Assembly (NCBI GenBank): GCA_003481775.1
Contig: QULU01000002.1
Span: forward strand, 209,111-273,110
DNA length: 64,000 bases
Reading direction: 5' to 3'
Origin: Clostridiaceae bacterium OM02-2AC
Lineage (GTDB): Bacteria > Bacillota_I > Bacilli_A > Erysipelotrichales > Erysipelotrichaceae
Made by a program: the position numbers and the translations under genes. Positions 47,033 through 56,098 of the stretch are shown piece after piece; within the stretch, counting starts at the first letter, position 1, and each line of letters opens with the position of its first letter. The notes under the pieces were generated by a model. That model had not been told where the DNA came from. It worked only from the letters and a program-made list of their open reading frames with translations, and did no database searches.

Positions 47033-50000
47033 TTATTTATTTCTGAAGTAATTTACACCGTTCTGGAAGATATTCTGATATTTATCTCCATCAATATTTT
47101 TAAACAGTCCGTCTTCATAGCGCTCACTGTGTCCCATCTTACCGAAGATTCTTCCATCTGCTGAAGTAATACCTTCAATAGCATACATGGAGCCGTTGAT
47201 ATTATAGGTGCCATTCATGGTTGGATTTCCATCCAGATCCACATACTGTGTTGCTACCTGACCGTTTTCAAACAGCTGCTTTGCGACTTCATCACTGACG
47301 ACGAATTTTCCTTCTCCATGTGACATCGCAATGGAGTGTCCCTGTCCCGGTTTAAAGCTGGACAGCCATGGTGATTTATTGGAGGTTATTTTCGTTGTCG
47401 CAATATGTGAAACGTGACGGTTGATATTGTTTCTGAACAGCGTAGGTGATTCCTCACTCAGCTTTGTGATATCTCCATATGGCAACAGACCGGATTTGAT
47501 CAGTGCCTGGAATCCATTACAGATACCGAGAATCAGACCGTCATTCGCAAGCAGTGTTTGTACGGCCTTGTTCACAGAAGGGTTGCTTAAGACGTTGGCG
47601 ATAAACTTACCGCTTCCATCCGGCTCATCCCCACTGGAGAAGCCTCCGACAACCATCAGAATCTGAGCAGAGGCAATTTTTTCACTCAGCTCCTTCAGGC
47701 TGCGTTCAATGCTTTCTACATTCAGATTGTTGAAGACATAGATTTCAGCTTCCGCACCTGCGCGCTCAAACTGCTGCTTTGTATCATATTCACAGTTCTG
47801 TCCTGGGAATACCGGTATGATAACCTTTGGCTTGTCTATCGTCTTTTTCACATGAACACGCTCGGTTGCCGTATACTCCGGTGTTTCAATAACACTCGCT
47901 TCCTGATCCACTGTCATTGGATAAATGGTGTTGTAGCGCTCGCACCATGCTGCGATAGCTTTTTCGATTGTGATGCAATCATCGTTGATGCAGATCGTGT
48001 CGGCATCCGTCGTTTTCCCAAGCAATACAAAGGCTTCGTCATGAATCGCTTCGCTGCTTTCAACAACTATACTTCCGATGCTCAGATCAAAGATATTTTC
48101 GCTTGTCTTCACCTCAACACCGATTTTATTACCGAAGCTCATCTTGCATAATGCTTCCGCAAGTCCACCGAATTTCACAGTTGCAGCTGAGCAGATCACG
48201 CCTTTACGTATCAGCTCACGCACCTTGACGAAATTTGCTTTCAGTTCTTCATAATTTGGTGTTTTGTTATCGTTCGGCGTATGCTTTATGTAATAGATAT
48301 GATGTCCGGATGCCTTGAACTCCGGTGAAATGATATGCTCTGTTTTTTCAGTTGTAACGGCAAATGTAATCAGCGTCGGCGGAACACTGATATCGTTAAA
48401 TGTTCCGGACATGGAGTCCTTACCGCCGATCGCAGGTGTTTCAAACGCCATTTCCGCTTCGATCAATCCCAGCAGGGCTTGCATTGGTTTCCCCCATTTT
48501 TCAGGATCGGCATGGAGTCGCTCAAAGTATTCCTGATTTGTCAGACGGCAGGTTTCATAGTTGCCACCCATGGCAGTTACACGGGCAAGTGCTTCAACAA
48601 CCGAATAGCTTGCGCCCAGATACGGAGAGTATAGGGACAACTCCGGATGATAGCCATGAGTCATAATGGAGCATGTATTGGTAAAGCCGAATACCGGCAG
48701 CTTCTGCACACTTCCTTCGGTTTCCGTCAACTGATATTTTCCGCCAAATGGCATGAGAACGGTTGATTTACCAATGGAAGCATCAAACATTTCTGCGAGA
48801 CCAATCTGAGATGCAACGTTGGGCTGCTTCAAATTTTCTTCCATTGAGGTTACCTCACTATGGAATGGATCGGTATCACTTAATCCCTCACGGATCAATA
48901 CGTCCTGTAGTCCGCGTACACCATTGGTATCCAGAAAATCACGAGAGATATTTACAATTTCCTCTCCATGAAAGCTCATCACCAGACGGCGCTCCTCTGT
49001 GACGACTGCGACGATGCAGGAATCCAGATTCTCTTCATATGCAAGCTGCTTGAATTCTTCAAATTTATCCGCTTCAATCAGAACAGCCATACGCTCCTGT
49101 GATTCAGAAATAGCAAGCTCTGTACCGGATAACCCGCTGTATTTTACAGGAACCTTGTCCAGATCAATTTTCAGTCCATCCGCAATTTCTCCAACTGCGA
49201 CACTCACACCGCCGGCACCGAAGTCATTCGCCTTTTTGATCAGTCTAGTAGCCAACGGATTACGGAACAGTCTTTGCAGCTTACGCTCGATCGGCGCATT
49301 TCCCTTCTGAACCTCACTGGAACATTTTGTCAGAGAGGTATCGTTGTGCTCCTTACTGGAACCGGTGGCTCCACCAACACCGTCACGACCGGTTGCCCCG
49401 CCAATTAAAACAACAATATCTCCGGTTTCCGGTTTTTTACGCACGACATTCTCTTTTGGTGCGGCACCCACAACGGCACCAACCTCCATACGCTTTGCGA
49501 CATAACCGTCATTGAAGATTTCCTTTACATAGGTAGTGGCCAGACCAATCTGATTTCCATAGGAGGAATACCCTGCGGCAGCTCCCTTGGATATACGGCT
49601 CTGCGCTAACTTATTTGGAAGTGCCTCCTTAATATCCTTTGTAATATCTCCGGCACCGGTGATACGCATTGCCTGATATACATAGCTTCTTCCGGACAGC
49701 GGATCACGTATTGCCCCGCCGATGCACGTGCTGGCACCACCGAACGGTTCAATCTCGGTTGGATGATTGTGTGTCTCATTTTTAAACATCAACAGCCACT
49801 GCTGATCTTCTCCATCCACATCCACACTTACTTCAATCGAGCATGCATTGATTTCATCACTGATTTCCATATCGTCCAGCTTACCTGCTTTCCGCAGATA
49901 TTTACCGGCTATGGTAGCCATATCCATCAGCGTCATAACCTTCCTGTTATCATGGACATCCTTTCTCAGCTTCAAATATAGCTCATATGCCTTCTGAATC

Positions 50001-50728
50001 GTATCCTGCAGACTGCCTGCTTCAATTTTTACATTCTGGAGAATGGTTTCAAAGGTTGTATGACGGCAGTGATCGGACCAATAGGTATCCAATACCTTCA
50101 GCTCTGTCAGCGTCAGATCACGCTGTTCCTCTTCCCTGAAGTATTTCTGGATATGCTGCACATCCGCCAGCGTCATGGCCAGCCCCTGTTCACTGCGCAA
50201 TGCCTCCAGTCCGGCTTCATCCAGATCACGGAAGCCTGTCAGAACAGGTACCGGTTCAATTTCCACATCCTCTTCATAGCCCAGTACAGCAAGATCCTTT
50301 TCTCTCATCTCTACCGGGTTGATCAGGTATTTCTTGACAGCCTGAACTTCTTCCTCAGCGACGCTGCCCTCCAGAATTACGATACGTCCGCTTTTGATTA
50401 CAACATCCTGCTTGTTATTCAATAGCATCAGACATTGCTGTGCGCTGTCCGCACGCTGATCATATTGTCCGGGCAGGCATTCATATGCAATAAAGGTTTT
50501 TCCCTTCAAATCTACCTCATCAAAAACCTCATCGGTAACCTTCTCACTCAGAACCTTTTCTTTCAGAAGCTCCATATCGTGTTCATCCCCATGGAAAACA
50601 TCATACACGTTATACATTTGTATCTTCTGCAATCCTGCAAGATTCAGATTCTGCTTCAGTTCATGAAACAAAGAAGCGGATTCCACCTGAAATGCTTCCT
50701 TTTTCTTCACAAATACGCGATAATTCAT
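47033..50728 (-). CDS. purL: Phosphoribosylformylglycinamidine synthase, large single-chain form
   Basis: 1231 residues. Converts FGAR to FGAM with glutamine. The N-terminal PurS-like part, two AIRS-like domains (FKNETHNHPTEIEPFGGA near 316, GGATGRDGVGGATGSS near 443) and the C-terminal class I amidotransferase with nucleophile GICNGFQALIKSGLLP are on one chain, so no separate purS or purQ is needed. The terminal His/Glu site is GHSIAMSHGEGKF. Follows purE by 17 bp. Confidence 0.97.
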   Translation of the reverse strand: MNYRVFVKKKEAFQVESASLFHELKQNLNLAGLQKIQMYNVYDVFHGDEHDMELLKEKVLSEKVTDEVFDEVDLKGKTFIAYECLPGQYDQRADSAQQCLMLLNNKQDVVIKSGRIVILEGSVAEEEVQAVKKYLINPVEMREKDLAVLGYEEDVEIEPVPVLTGFRDLDEAGLEALRSEQGLAMTLADVQHIQKYFREEEQRDLTLTELKVLDTYWSDHCRHTTFETILQNVKIEAGSLQDTIQKAYELYLKLRKDVHDNRKVMTLMDMATIAGKYLRKAGKLDDMEISDEINACSIEVSVDVDGEDQQWLLMFKNETHNHPTEIEPFGGASTCIGGAIRDPLSGRSYVYQAMRITGAGDITKDIKEALPNKLAQSRISKGAAAGYSSYGNQIGLATTYVKEIFNDGYVAKRMEVGAVVGAAPKENVVRKKPETGDIVVLIGGATGRDGVGGATGSSKEHNDTSLTKCSSEVQKGNAPIERKLQRLFRNPLATRLIKKANDFGAGGVSVAVGEIADGLKIDLDKVPVKYSGLSGTELAISESQERMAVLIEADKFEEFKQLAYEENLDSCIVAVVTEERRLVMSFHGEEIVNISRDFLDTNGVRGLQDVLIREGLSDTDPFHSEVTSMEENLKQPNVASQIGLAEMFDASIGKSTVLMPFGGKYQLTETEGSVQKLPVFGFTNTCSIMTHGYHPELSLYSPYLGASYSVVEALARVTAMGGNYETCRLTNQEYFERLHADPEKWGKPMQALLGLIEAEMAFETPAIGGKDSMSGTFNDISVPPTLITFAVTTEKTEHIISPEFKASGHHIYYIKHTPNDNKTPNYEELKANFVKVRELIRKGVICSAATVKFGGLAEALCKMSFGNKIGVEVKTSENIFDLSIGSIVVESSEAIHDEAFVLLGKTTDADTICINDDCITIEKAIAAWCERYNTIYPMTVDQEASVIETPEYTATERVHVKKTIDKPKVIIPVFPGQNCEYDTKQQFERAGAEAEIYVFNNLNVESIERSLKELSEKIASAQILMVVGGFSSGDEPDGSGKFIANVLSNPSVNKAVQTLLANDGLILGICNGFQALIKSGLLPYGDITKLSEESPTLFRNNINRHVSHIATTKITSNKSPWLSSFKPGQGHSIAMSHGEGKFVVSDEVAKQLFENGQVATQYVDLDGNPTMNGTYNINGSMYAIEGITSADGRIFGKMGHSERYEDGLFKNIDGDKYQNIFQNGVNYFRNK

Positions 50729-50745
50729 AGTATATTCACCTTTCC

Positions 50746-51246
50746 CTATTCCACTTCAATCACGGAATCTTTGATTACTTTTTCTGCCATGGAAGCCTTG
50801 AATGCGACCATTTTTTCAGCCATAGTCTCATCACTGAGCGCAAGCATCTGTGCTGCCAGAATCGCGGCATTCTTTGCGCCTGCTTTTCCAATAGCAACCG
50901 TTGCGACTGGGATTCCTCCAGGCATCTGTACAGTGGACAGCAGGGAATCCATACCACCCAGCGCACTTGTCTGAATCGGAACGCCGATTACCGGCAGTGT
51001 TGTACTGGATGCGATAACTCCACCCAAATGAGCAGCTCCGCCTGCAGCAGCAATAATAACCTTAATTCCACGATCCTTGGCACCTTCAGCTAGTTTGATA
51101 ACCTCATTCGGTGTACGATGAGCACTCAATGCATGTGCTTCAAAAGGAATACCGAATTCCTTTAGCTGGTTGAAACAGTTCTCCATAGTTGGCAAGTCGG
51201 AACGGCTTCCCATTAAAATACTGACGACAGGTTTGATTTCACTCAT
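50746..51246 (-). CDS. purE: N5-carboxyaminoimidazole ribonucleotide mutase, PurE class I
   Basis: 166 residues. SILMGSRSDLPTMENCFNQL near residue 9 and LSAHRTPNEV near 39 are the substrate site; GGAAHLGGVIASSTTLPVIG follows. Class I needs a PurK partner, not seen in the window. First gene of the operon, RBS AAGGAGGAAAAACAA. Preceded by a long regulated leader. Confidence 0.96.
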   Translation of the reverse strand: MSEIKPVVSILMGSRSDLPTMENCFNQLKEFGIPFEAHALSAHRTPNEVIKLAEGAKDRGIKVIIAAAGGAAHLGGVIASSTTLPVIGVPIQTSALGGMDSLLSTVQMPGGIPVATVAIGKAGAKNAAILAAQMLALSDETMAEKMVAFKASMAEKVIKDSVIEVE

Positions 51247-51262
51247 TTGTTTTTCCTCCTTG

Positions 51263-51298
51263 AAATAAAAAAATACATATCGTTTTCACCAATATGTA
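51263..51298 (-). terminator. Second leader terminator directly before purE
   Basis: Minus-strand ACATATTG/CGATATGT with loop GTGAAAA, followed by ATTTTTTTATTT. It lies between the guanine riboswitch and purE, just after a 16-codon frame, so it would stop transcripts that escape the first terminator. Confidence 0.75.
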
Positions 51299-51300
51299 CA

Positions 51301-51351
51301 CTAAAAACCGTTAAATTGTGTAATTGTTATAGCGTATCTTCTTAAGACCAT
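51301..51351 (-). CDS. Possible purE leader peptide, 16 residues
   Basis: ATG 51349-51351 has AGGAGGGTCTTACTT upstream and opens MVLRRYAITITQFNGF ending at TAG 51301-51303, three bases before the second terminator stem. The strong ribosome site and the position right before a terminator suggest that translation affects termination. Codons are not biased to one amino acid. Confidence 0.45.
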   Translation of the reverse strand: MVLRRYAITITQFNGF

Positions 51352-51400
51352 AAGTAAGACCCTCCTATAAAAATTATAAAGACGCACCTGCCTGCAATAT

Positions 51401-51452
51401 AAAAAGCAAACAAGTACGTCCCAGAACAAAAAGAAAGAGTAATTGTTTGCTT
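51401..51452 (-). terminator. Guanine riboswitch expression-platform terminator
   Basis: Minus-strand AAGCAAACAA (51443-51452) pairs with TTGTTTGCTT (51404-51413), followed by TTT and TATATT. The left arm uses the 3' strand of aptamer stem P1, so aptamer-closed and terminator forms exclude each other at that strand. Confidence 0.8.
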
Positions 51453-51517
51453 GTAGCCCGCTCTTTTACGGTGAACGGCTAGAAACTCCCTGACCTTATT
51501 ACAGGGTATATACAAGC
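51449..51517 (-). ncRNA. Guanine-class purine riboswitch
   Basis: Minus-strand P1 GCTTGTA/TACAAGC; P2 CCCTG/CAGGG with loop TAATAAGGT; J2/3 AGTTTCTA; P3 CCGTTC/GAGCGG with loop ACCGTAAAA; then GGGCTAC. The C before TAC is the guanine-specifying base. The J2/3 and L3 core match the family; L2 is slightly longer than usual. It lies before purE, as expected for purine control. Confidence 0.86.
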
Positions 51518-51537
51518 ATGTATGTCAATACATGTCT

Positions 51538-51566
51538 ATTTTACTAGAAACCTGATTTTATTACAA
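51538..51566 (-). promoter_or_regulatory. Promoter of the pur operon
   Basis: Minus-strand TTGTAA (51561-51566), a 17-base spacer and TAAAAT (51538-51543), about 20 bases before the riboswitch. Confidence 0.62.
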
Positions 51567-51602
51567 TAGATAAAGTGAATTTTCTTATCGGATTTTCTCA
51601 AA

Positions 51603-51620
51603 TTCGGATTCCTGTGGAAA
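51603..51620 (+). repeat. 18-bp direct repeat, left copy
   Basis: TTCGGATTCCTGTGGAAA; the same 18 bases recur at 54785-54802 in the same orientation. The 3.2-kb segment between carries the DUF1848 and AAA/nuclease genes. Confidence 0.6.
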
Positions 51621-51667
51621 CTATGGGATATGTATGCGGTTAATTCAAAGAAAGATATGGTCTTCTC

Positions 51668-51829
51668 CTATGTATATAGCATCAACGCGAAAGATACGCT
51701 TTGCCGCTCTTCGTTATCCGTGTACCTGACAAGCTTGTAACCGCACAGCTCCTCATAAGCTTTCCTTTTATCCGGATGCCTGACGAATATGATTATGGTG
51801 AATAGCTTCTGTCCGGATGTATCCGACAT
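51668..51829 (-). pseudogene. Possible gene fragment, 53 codons
   Basis: ATG 51827-51829 to TAG 51668-51670 reads MSDTSGQKLFTIIIFVRHPD followed by KRKAYEELCGYKLVRY and a short acidic tail. It has no ribosome site and looks like the C-terminal end of a larger protein. The family is not recognised. Confidence 0.25.
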
Positions 51830-51858
51830 CTCGCCTTATCATACCCTGAATTTTTTTC

Positions 51859-52782
51859 CTACAGAAGTGAAATCTGTCGGACGTGTTTATCCTCTCGTAT
51901 CGTGATATGGTCCTCTTCATCAAGATGTCCCAGCAGGACGCTGCTTTTTGGATCATGGAGCTTCATTCTTTCTGCAATCTGTTTTTCATTATAATTGGCA
52001 TAGCAGTACCGACAGCCGTGCGAACAACAGTTATAATCACCAATATCAACCGTCGGCATGCAGCCGCAGGCAGAACGCACCCCTTTTCCCTGAATATGAT
52101 CCAATGAATGCTGTACCAGCCTCTCAAGCTTTTTACGATCCATACAGAGTCCCTTGTAAATATGATACGGGGATAGATCTATATCCTCAGCACATGTTTG
52201 TACATGTACAGCATAGCGCTCAGCAACACTGCCCAGTGCCTTTCCAATCTCCAGCATGTCCTGTCTGCGCATTTCCTGTAGCTGCATACGTTTTTGATTC
52301 CCTGCCGTATTCTTATACATATCCACAAATGAAATGATAATCGTATCCACATAGCCATCCAGCTGGCTGCACAGCTTTTCAAAAGCCCGTTGATGGTACT
52401 CCACAGTATACTTGGGAGTGAGCAGAATCGGGTCATAGCGAACGATTACACGATCCTTCCCCAGTTGCAGTGCCATATCTTTTACCGCATTTATAATTTC
52501 CTTTTTGGATGCTACATGCTCTTCAATATCCTCATGATAGGGTGTCAGCGTAATCTGAAACTGATAAGGAAAGGGTATTTCCCCCAGTCTGTTCATCATG
52601 GGAATCGGGTTTTTTGTACAAAACAGGATACCGTCAATATTTTGTTCATTCAGATAGATACGACTGATCTGATGCGGATTGAACGGATTTCTAACATCCA
52701 CAAAGCCCTCATGAAGCCGGTTAAAAAACCATGTGCTGTAGAATGCCGGTATATCACAGCGTCCGCTTACAAAAAGTATCAT
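51859..52782 (-). CDS. DUF1848 family protein
   Basis: 307 residues from the ATG at 52780-52782 (RBS GAGGGATAAC). MILFVSGRCDIPAFYSTWFF is the family start. The C-terminus carries a cysteine-rich region, CGCMPTVDIGDYNCCSHGCR and YCYANYN, that could bind a metal or Fe-S cluster, like some radical-SAM relatives. Function unknown. Lies between the pur leader and an AAA/nuclease gene, inside a segment bounded by two 18-bp repeats. Confidence 0.85.
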   Translation of the reverse strand: MILFVSGRCDIPAFYSTWFFNRLHEGFVDVRNPFNPHQISRIYLNEQNIDGILFCTKNPIPMMNRLGEIPFPYQFQITLTPYHEDIEEHVASKKEIINAVKDMALQLGKDRVIVRYDPILLTPKYTVEYHQRAFEKLCSQLDGYVDTIIISFVDMYKNTAGNQKRMQLQEMRRQDMLEIGKALGSVAERYAVHVQTCAEDIDLSPYHIYKGLCMDRKKLERLVQHSLDHIQGKGVRSACGCMPTVDIGDYNCCSHGCRYCYANYNEKQIAERMKLHDPKSSVLLGHLDEEDHITIREDKHVRQISLL

Positions 52783-53030
52783 GTTATCCCTCATTTCTTT
52801 CTTATACCATAACATAGCCTACATCCGAACTGCACGAATCTGGTTTTTATGATGTTTATTCTGATCTAATATCCCTTCAAATACTGCAAAGATGGAAAAT
52901 CGCATAGTCATGCCATGATAAGGATAGAAAAGATTCCCTTAAAGCTAAATGTAAATAGAAAGCTTTTCAAACTGTTTTACGCAGAGGCAGGACTTTTCAC
53001 GCTTTTTTCATCTTTCGTAGGTTTCTTTTT

Positions 53031-54686
53031 TTAACGGTTCCTATCCTTTAAGGCTATAATTACACAAGATTTTTTATAGAATGCGATTCCATATCCTATG
53101 ATATCTTCATAGCCATCTGCATACAATCCTTCTATATACTTCTGCTTTTTGATTTGTTCACAAGCCTTTTCTGCCATCGGCTTTAGGGCTGCTGCTGCAG
53201 ATGCAACTTTTAATTCCAGCACGACACCTCTTGACTGCCTGCTTGGTGGAAGAACGACAATATCACTTCGACCCAATCCTGTTTCCTGATTTGATACAAT
53301 GTGATATTGATTCAACAGTCCAATCAAAACGCCATGATAAAATTTTTCATCATAATCGAAATAACTGATAGATTGAAACAGGATTTGATTCAATATATCG
53401 TTAGCCTGTTTTACGTCTTCTCTTATCAATGCCTCCATAAAGGATACACTGCTATGCGCAATTTGTTCATGAAACCATTCACTAAATATGGATACATAAA
53501 TTCGTTTAATTTCTTTATTGGGTATCATCAGTTGATACACATTTTGTTCTTCATCTATACAGCTGACAGCTTTTAGATATCCGGTATATAACAGAAAACT
53601 GTAAACATTGTTGATTTGATCCATTTCTCTGTATGTTATATCATCCTTGATTGTTTTTTCTATTATTCCACCTGATGTCAGAATATCAAATTCATCACGC
53701 ATATTCGGATTTGCCTCTTTTATATAACGATAAATAATATCATTTCCGCTTGTATTTGCCCAAAAGGATTCTGGTACTTTCCTACTTGTATTGATCAATT
53801 TGTCCATATACAACAGAGCACTCCATGGATTATAAATATCACAGCCCCCAAACCGATATCCATCATACCATTCTTTCATTTGGCTTTTGTATTCGCCTGC
53901 GTGATAGTTCTGTAAAAGAGAACTGATTTCATTTTTTGTAAAACCAAATCGCTGGTTGGAAGCTTCATCAAAAATGGAATTGACCTTAAAATTGTTTAAA
54001 CCTGTAAAAATCGATTCTTTTGCGATTCTTAAACAACCGGTCAGAATACCTTTTTCTAAAGCATCATTAGTTTTCAGGGATGCACTAAACACATTCCTCA
54101 GAAAGTCTGCCATTTCATCATAGTAGCCATTCAAATATGCAGTCTGTAAAGGTACATCATATTCATCAATCAGAATAATGACTTTTTTCTGAAAATGCAG
54201 TTGCATACAAGTACTGATTTTAAATAAAGCATCCATTAAATTGCTTATGGTTGAGGTTTCGTTTTGATACTGTATTAACAAATTCTTCTGTGCAGTATTT
54301 AACATCGGACTGTTCAGCAATTCCTGATTTGCATTCACAATATCTGAAATTATAGAACCGAATTTCTCAATTTGCATCTTATAATCAGCTCTTTTCATAT
54401 CCTTTAAGGTGATGAATATAACTGGATATGCATGTTGATGCAGCCTTGTATGGCAATCATTTGAAATTTCAAGATGATCAAAAAGATACGCATTCTCTTT
54501 CTCTTTCATAGAAAAGAAATAATATAGCATACTCATATTTAATGTTTTCCCAAACCGGCGCGGTCTTGTATACAGTACAACTTTTTCATTAAGCACATCC
54601 TTAATGAATAATGTTTTATCAACATAATAATAGCCTTCATCTATCATAGCTTTGAAGTTCTCTATACCGATTGGCAAACGTTTCAT
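53031..54686 (-). CDS. AAA-ATPase-like protein with PD-(D/E)XK nuclease domain
   Basis: 551 residues. N-terminal AAA-like domain: YYYVDKTLFIKDVLN and RPRRFGKTLNMSML (Walker-A-like, about residues 41-54), and VIILIDEYDVPLQTAY as Walker B near 169. The C-terminus has GRSDIVVLPP and VVLELKVA (Asp...Glu-x-Lys) of a PD-(D/E)XK fold. These genes are often multicopy in gut bacteria and of uncertain function. Own promoter TTGTTC, 16 bases, TATAAT. AT-rich relative to neighbours, suggesting transfer. Confidence 0.88.
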   Translation of the reverse strand: MKRLPIGIENFKAMIDEGYYYVDKTLFIKDVLNEKVVLYTRPRRFGKTLNMSMLYYFFSMKEKENAYLFDHLEISNDCHTRLHQHAYPVIFITLKDMKRADYKMQIEKFGSIISDIVNANQELLNSPMLNTAQKNLLIQYQNETSTISNLMDALFKISTCMQLHFQKKVIILIDEYDVPLQTAYLNGYYDEMADFLRNVFSASLKTNDALEKGILTGCLRIAKESIFTGLNNFKVNSIFDEASNQRFGFTKNEISSLLQNYHAGEYKSQMKEWYDGYRFGGCDIYNPWSALLYMDKLINTSRKVPESFWANTSGNDIIYRYIKEANPNMRDEFDILTSGGIIEKTIKDDITYREMDQINNVYSFLLYTGYLKAVSCIDEEQNVYQLMIPNKEIKRIYVSIFSEWFHEQIAHSSVSFMEALIREDVKQANDILNQILFQSISYFDYDEKFYHGVLIGLLNQYHIVSNQETGLGRSDIVVLPPSRQSRGVVLELKVASAAAALKPMAEKACEQIKKQKYIEGLYADGYEDIIGYGIAFYKKSCVIIALKDRNR

Positions 54687-54784
54687 ATAATCAGCTCCCT
54701 TGTGTTTTTATTATACCACGCTATGAATCACGAACAAAAGGGAAACAGCATGGATAGAACAAGTTATGCAATCGTAGCTTCAGT

Positions 54785-54802
54785 TTCGGATTCCTGTGGA
54801 AA
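54785..54802 (+). repeat. 18-bp direct repeat, right copy
   Basis: Exact copy of the sequence at 51603-51620, overlapping the start of the next terminator stem by three bases. Confidence 0.6.
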
Positions 54803-54832
54803 AGCAGACCGCAACAATCGGTCTGCTTTTTT
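54800..54832. terminator. Terminator after the aminotransferase gene
   Basis: AAAAGCAGACCG (54800-54811) and CGGTCTGCTTTT (54819-54830) form a 12-bp stem with T-runs on both sides, longer on the plus strand. It can end the pheA-aminotransferase transcript. Confidence 0.85.
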
Positions 54833-54856
54833 CGTTTATGGTAATGTAATGTGCTT

Positions 54857-56098
54857 CTATTTACATGCTTCAAGTATTTCCTTCATGCGCTTCGCAAGTC
54901 CTCTGCACTTCTCACTGCTTAGGGAGCACACTGCTACACGAATTCCCTTATTTACCTTTACAGTATAAATATGCTGCTTCATCAGGCTTTCGTGGAAGAC
55001 ATCACGCAATGCATTATCCTCGATTCTCACAGTTACGAAGAAGCCCTCCTTATAAGGATAGTAATCCAATCCGCAGGCATCCGCTTCTTCTGTAAAGATA
55101 TCACTTCTCTTTTTCAGCAAATCCACATACATCGCCTTTTCTCTCATATAGGCATCATAATTGGTCGTAGTGACATACGTGAAGTTTTCCATTGCTGCAT
55201 TGGGAACATTGCTCCATGTTGCTCTGGCAGCTTTCTCAAATACGATTTCTACATCGCGCACAGCTTCCTTTGTCTGTGCTAACAGAATAGCGGCACCACA
55301 GCGTAAGCCATAGGAGGTCAGCGCCTTACTGCAGCTGAAGGCAATTACAGCCATAACATTTTCTGAAAAAGCATTAAACGTCTTCATATAATTACGGCAA
55401 TGCTCTAAATCATAAGAAAAATCAATATAGGCGATATCATTGAGAAGCACCACTGGTACTTCCTTTCCACATTCATTCAGGAGTGCCACAACCTCCTGCC
55501 ACTCCTCCATACGCATAGAGTAGCCAGTCGGATTATGACATGGATCATTGATCACCAGCAGCAGCTTCTTCTGTGTTTTCATAACCTCACGGCAGGCTTC
55601 CTTTAAGGATTCTACATTGAAATGATCTTCCTCAAACAGAGAATAGGTTTTCACCTTCAGATTATCCATGGTTGCCATCAGCTTATAGCTGCCCCATGCG
55701 ATTTCAGGGAGAATGACCGTTTCTCCTTCATCGAGTATTTCCTGCATGGTAATCGCTACAGCCCCGGTTCCTCCCGGTGTGGCAATCACACTGTGTGCAA
55801 GGGTTGATCCCGTACCGCCTACAATCCATTCATAGACCTGTTTACGGAAAGAATCATTGCCGACAAAGCTGGCCGCATAGGCAGCCTTTGTTTCCTTTGC
55901 AATGTCATTATAGGGTGTAAACACGCTGTCAAAGGCAACGATGGTCCCTTCTTCATTATATAGAGAACCGATGGTCGCATCGACAACTCGTTCTGCACCG
56001 ATAGCAGCCTTGGCCTCCTTTGCCTTTTTTACAATAGCGAATACTGTATCTTCGATTGGCGCCTTATTGACGTTCTGTTTTACAAAACTCATATTCAT
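54857..56098 (-). CDS. Class I/II PLP-dependent aminotransferase
   Basis: 413 residues. The ATG overlaps the pheA stop (ATGA); a second ATG two codons later is possible. VINDPCHNPTGYSM is the class I substrate/PLP region (about residues 183-196), and AFSCSKALTSYGLRCG holds the Schiff-base lysine near 245. Aspartate/tyrosine-type fold. Being coupled to pheA it probably transaminates phenylpyruvate or 4-hydroxyphenylpyruvate, the missing last step of Phe/Tyr synthesis, though this is inferred from position. Confidence 0.85.
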   Translation of the reverse strand: MNMSFVKQNVNKAPIEDTVFAIVKKAKEAKAAIGAERVVDATIGSLYNEEGTIVAFDSVFTPYNDIAKETKAAYAASFVGNDSFRKQVYEWIVGGTGSTLAHSVIATPGGTGAVAITMQEILDEGETVILPEIAWGSYKLMATMDNLKVKTYSLFEEDHFNVESLKEACREVMKTQKKLLLVINDPCHNPTGYSMRMEEWQEVVALLNECGKEVPVVLLNDIAYIDFSYDLEHCRNYMKTFNAFSENVMAVIAFSCSKALTSYGLRCGAAILLAQTKEAVRDVEIVFEKAARATWSNVPNAAMENFTYVTTTNYDAYMREKAMYVDLLKKRSDIFTEEADACGLDYYPYKEGFFVTVRIEDNALRDVFHESLMKQHIYTVKVNKGIRVAVCSLSSEKCRGLAKRMKEILEACK

